Assembly: GCA_025677825.1 (NCBI GenBank)
Contig: JAIXMO010000042.1
Location: 1 to 64,000 of the forward strand
Direction of reading: 5' to 3'
DNA length: 64,000 nucleotides
Source of the DNA: Helicostylum pulchrum
Lineage: Eukaryota > Mucoromycota > Mucoromycetes > Mucorales > Mucoraceae
In this document: piece by piece, positions 63,008-64,000 of the stretch
Layout of the letters: the number at the start of each line of letters is the position of its first letter
How positions within the stretch are numbered: position 1 is the first letter of the stretch
Made by a program: the position numbers and the translations under genes
Notes under the pieces: generated by a model
Seen by the model: the letters and a program-made list of their open reading frames with translations, nothing else
Databases searched by the model: none
What the model was told of the DNA's origin: nothing

Positions 63008-64000
63008 GCTTTACTTGTACAAAAAATTTGTCATTGCAGAGATTCCTATTGCAGCAGCAGACATGATATCACGATTATCGGTTGCTCTTCCATGCTTGAA
63101 TGCGGGACAATCAGGGTTTAAACAACGAGAAGAACCAAGGATTTTCTTATTATATGATGTTTGAGGATGCACAATGGAGGAATAACAATACACGCACAAC
63201 TGGAAAGTCATATATTCATCGGTCATGATAGTTGGTACATATCTGCTGTGTAACTTCTCCAGTCATTTACCCCCTCGTCAGTCATAACCCTTAATTGGAC
63301 TTTCAACTCCAGTGCCAGCATTGCCGATATCCATGATAGGAATAGCTTTTTTGGAATATCCTTTTACGAACCTGCGCGCTTTGGCGGCTACAAGATCCTT
63401 AGTTCTATTTGTAAAAAGCTCAGAGGTTCTTCTTTCTCTAGACGAGACTCGAGAATAGTAAAATGAACGCAATATATTCCTTTCTCTCGCATAGTACTAC
63501 ATATACAGTTTAATACCTGTTTGGTTTTCTGTCTAATATGTAATGTCATATAATATTTAGTATTAACTTACGTTATACTGCTTCTTTATATCGATCTCTC
63601 TCGAACCAGCCGGTTTTGCAGGCTTTGATAAATTCATTTCGATCGTAGAGACGTCTTTCCCCAGTTGCTATAAATGTAGAAGATTGAGTTAGTTATAATT
63701 TACTTTTAATACTTATATATCCGTGTTGTTTTATACTAACCGCTCTCTTTTTTCTTTGTTCACGTTTAAATGACATTTGATTCTTTAAACACAAGTAGTT
63801 TATATTCTTTGATGTCAATTTGTGAGCTTTCGGTAAAAGCAGAAAGGGACAATCAAGCTGGTGTTTAACAGGCCTAAATGTTTAGTTTGGTGTTTATAAG
63901 TAACGATAGATATATTAAAACCAGTGATTATTTAACTTACAACGGATGTTCGAGGTTAGACTTGTTGTATAAATTTAAATGGGCGTTGAACATTTTCAGA
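63008..64000 (-). pseudogene. RuvC/zinc-ribbon transposon protein (TnpB/Fanzor-like), copy 4, C-terminal part, runs off the window
   Basis: On the minus strand clean-looking exons near 64,000-63,530 (LYNKSNLEHP, LKNQMSFKREQRKKRA, YDRNEFIKACKTGWFERDRY) lead to the last exon: RSFYYSRVSSRERRTSELF, IPIMDIGNAGTGVESPIKGY, LEKLHSRYVP, a zinc ribbon (CVYCYSSIVHP then CLNPDCP), and RuvC-III-like NRDIMSAAAIGIS with its Asp. Two in-frame TGA codons at 63,278-63,280 and 63,263-63,265 fall between the IKGY motif and LHS, at positions that are Arg and Trp in copies 1 and 2. Apart from these the last exon is open. The 5' part lies beyond the right edge, so further damage cannot be judged. Confidence 0.65.

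Overview
The window reads as nuclear DNA of a fungus, most likely a Mucoromycota (Mucorales-like) mould. It is AT-rich, genes are split by many short GT-AG introns (about 40-100 nt), and the gene set is fungal: Zn2Cys6 regulator, Aip1, Arp2/3 subunit, Iml2/TTC39, Uba2, mitochondrial ribosome recycling factor. It also holds GRDP-like tandem genes and several relics of TnpB/Fanzor-like transposon proteins. The species cannot be named from the sequence.

Layout. 0-11 kb is mostly decayed: a LINE relic, a truncated L-serine dehydratase copy, and relics of repeat-type proteins including a first RuvC/zinc-ribbon element. 11.6-18.1 kb holds an intact Zn2Cys6 transcription factor and the actin-turnover WD40 protein Aip1. 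18.4-22.4 kb is a long, broken but nearly complete RuvC/zinc-ribbon element. 22.9-28 kb holds a small unknown gene, a 349-bp MITE with perfect inverted repeats, and AT-rich spacer. 28-34.5 kb is a tandem pair of GRDP-like (glycine-rich domain) genes with matching exon structure. 34.7-38.4 kb carries a prolidase-type M24 peptidase and the mitochondrial ribosome recycling factor. 38.5-47.2 kb mixes relics (a third RuvC/zinc-ribbon copy, a UGP1 pseudogene, a canonical Fanzor relic) around an intact Na+/Ca2+ exchanger. 48-51.6 kb is Iml2/TTC39. 54-62.7 kb is a dense intact stretch: Baeyer-Villiger-type monooxygenase, SUMO E1 subunit Uba2, a peroxiredoxin-fold protein, a secreted Ala/Ser/His-rich protein with Kex2-like sites, and ARPC4. 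The right edge cuts through a fourth RuvC/zinc-ribbon copy.

How it fits together. The intact genes are ordinary housekeeping or cell-surface genes. Aip1 and ARPC4 both act in actin remodelling but lie 44 kb apart. For nine genes (TF, Aip1, prolidase, RRF, Iml2, BVMO, Uba2, Prx-like, ARPC4) the exon sums I derived by hand are multiples of three and restore full-length family proteins, so these models are fairly secure.

The most unusual content is the concentration of TnpB/Fanzor-superfamily relics: one canonical Fanzor and four copies of a divergent family. The four copies can be aligned with one another inside the window. Several of their premature stops fall where sister copies keep Arg or Trp, which fits C-to-T/G-to-A decay. 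No tRNA, rRNA or CRISPR array was recognised.
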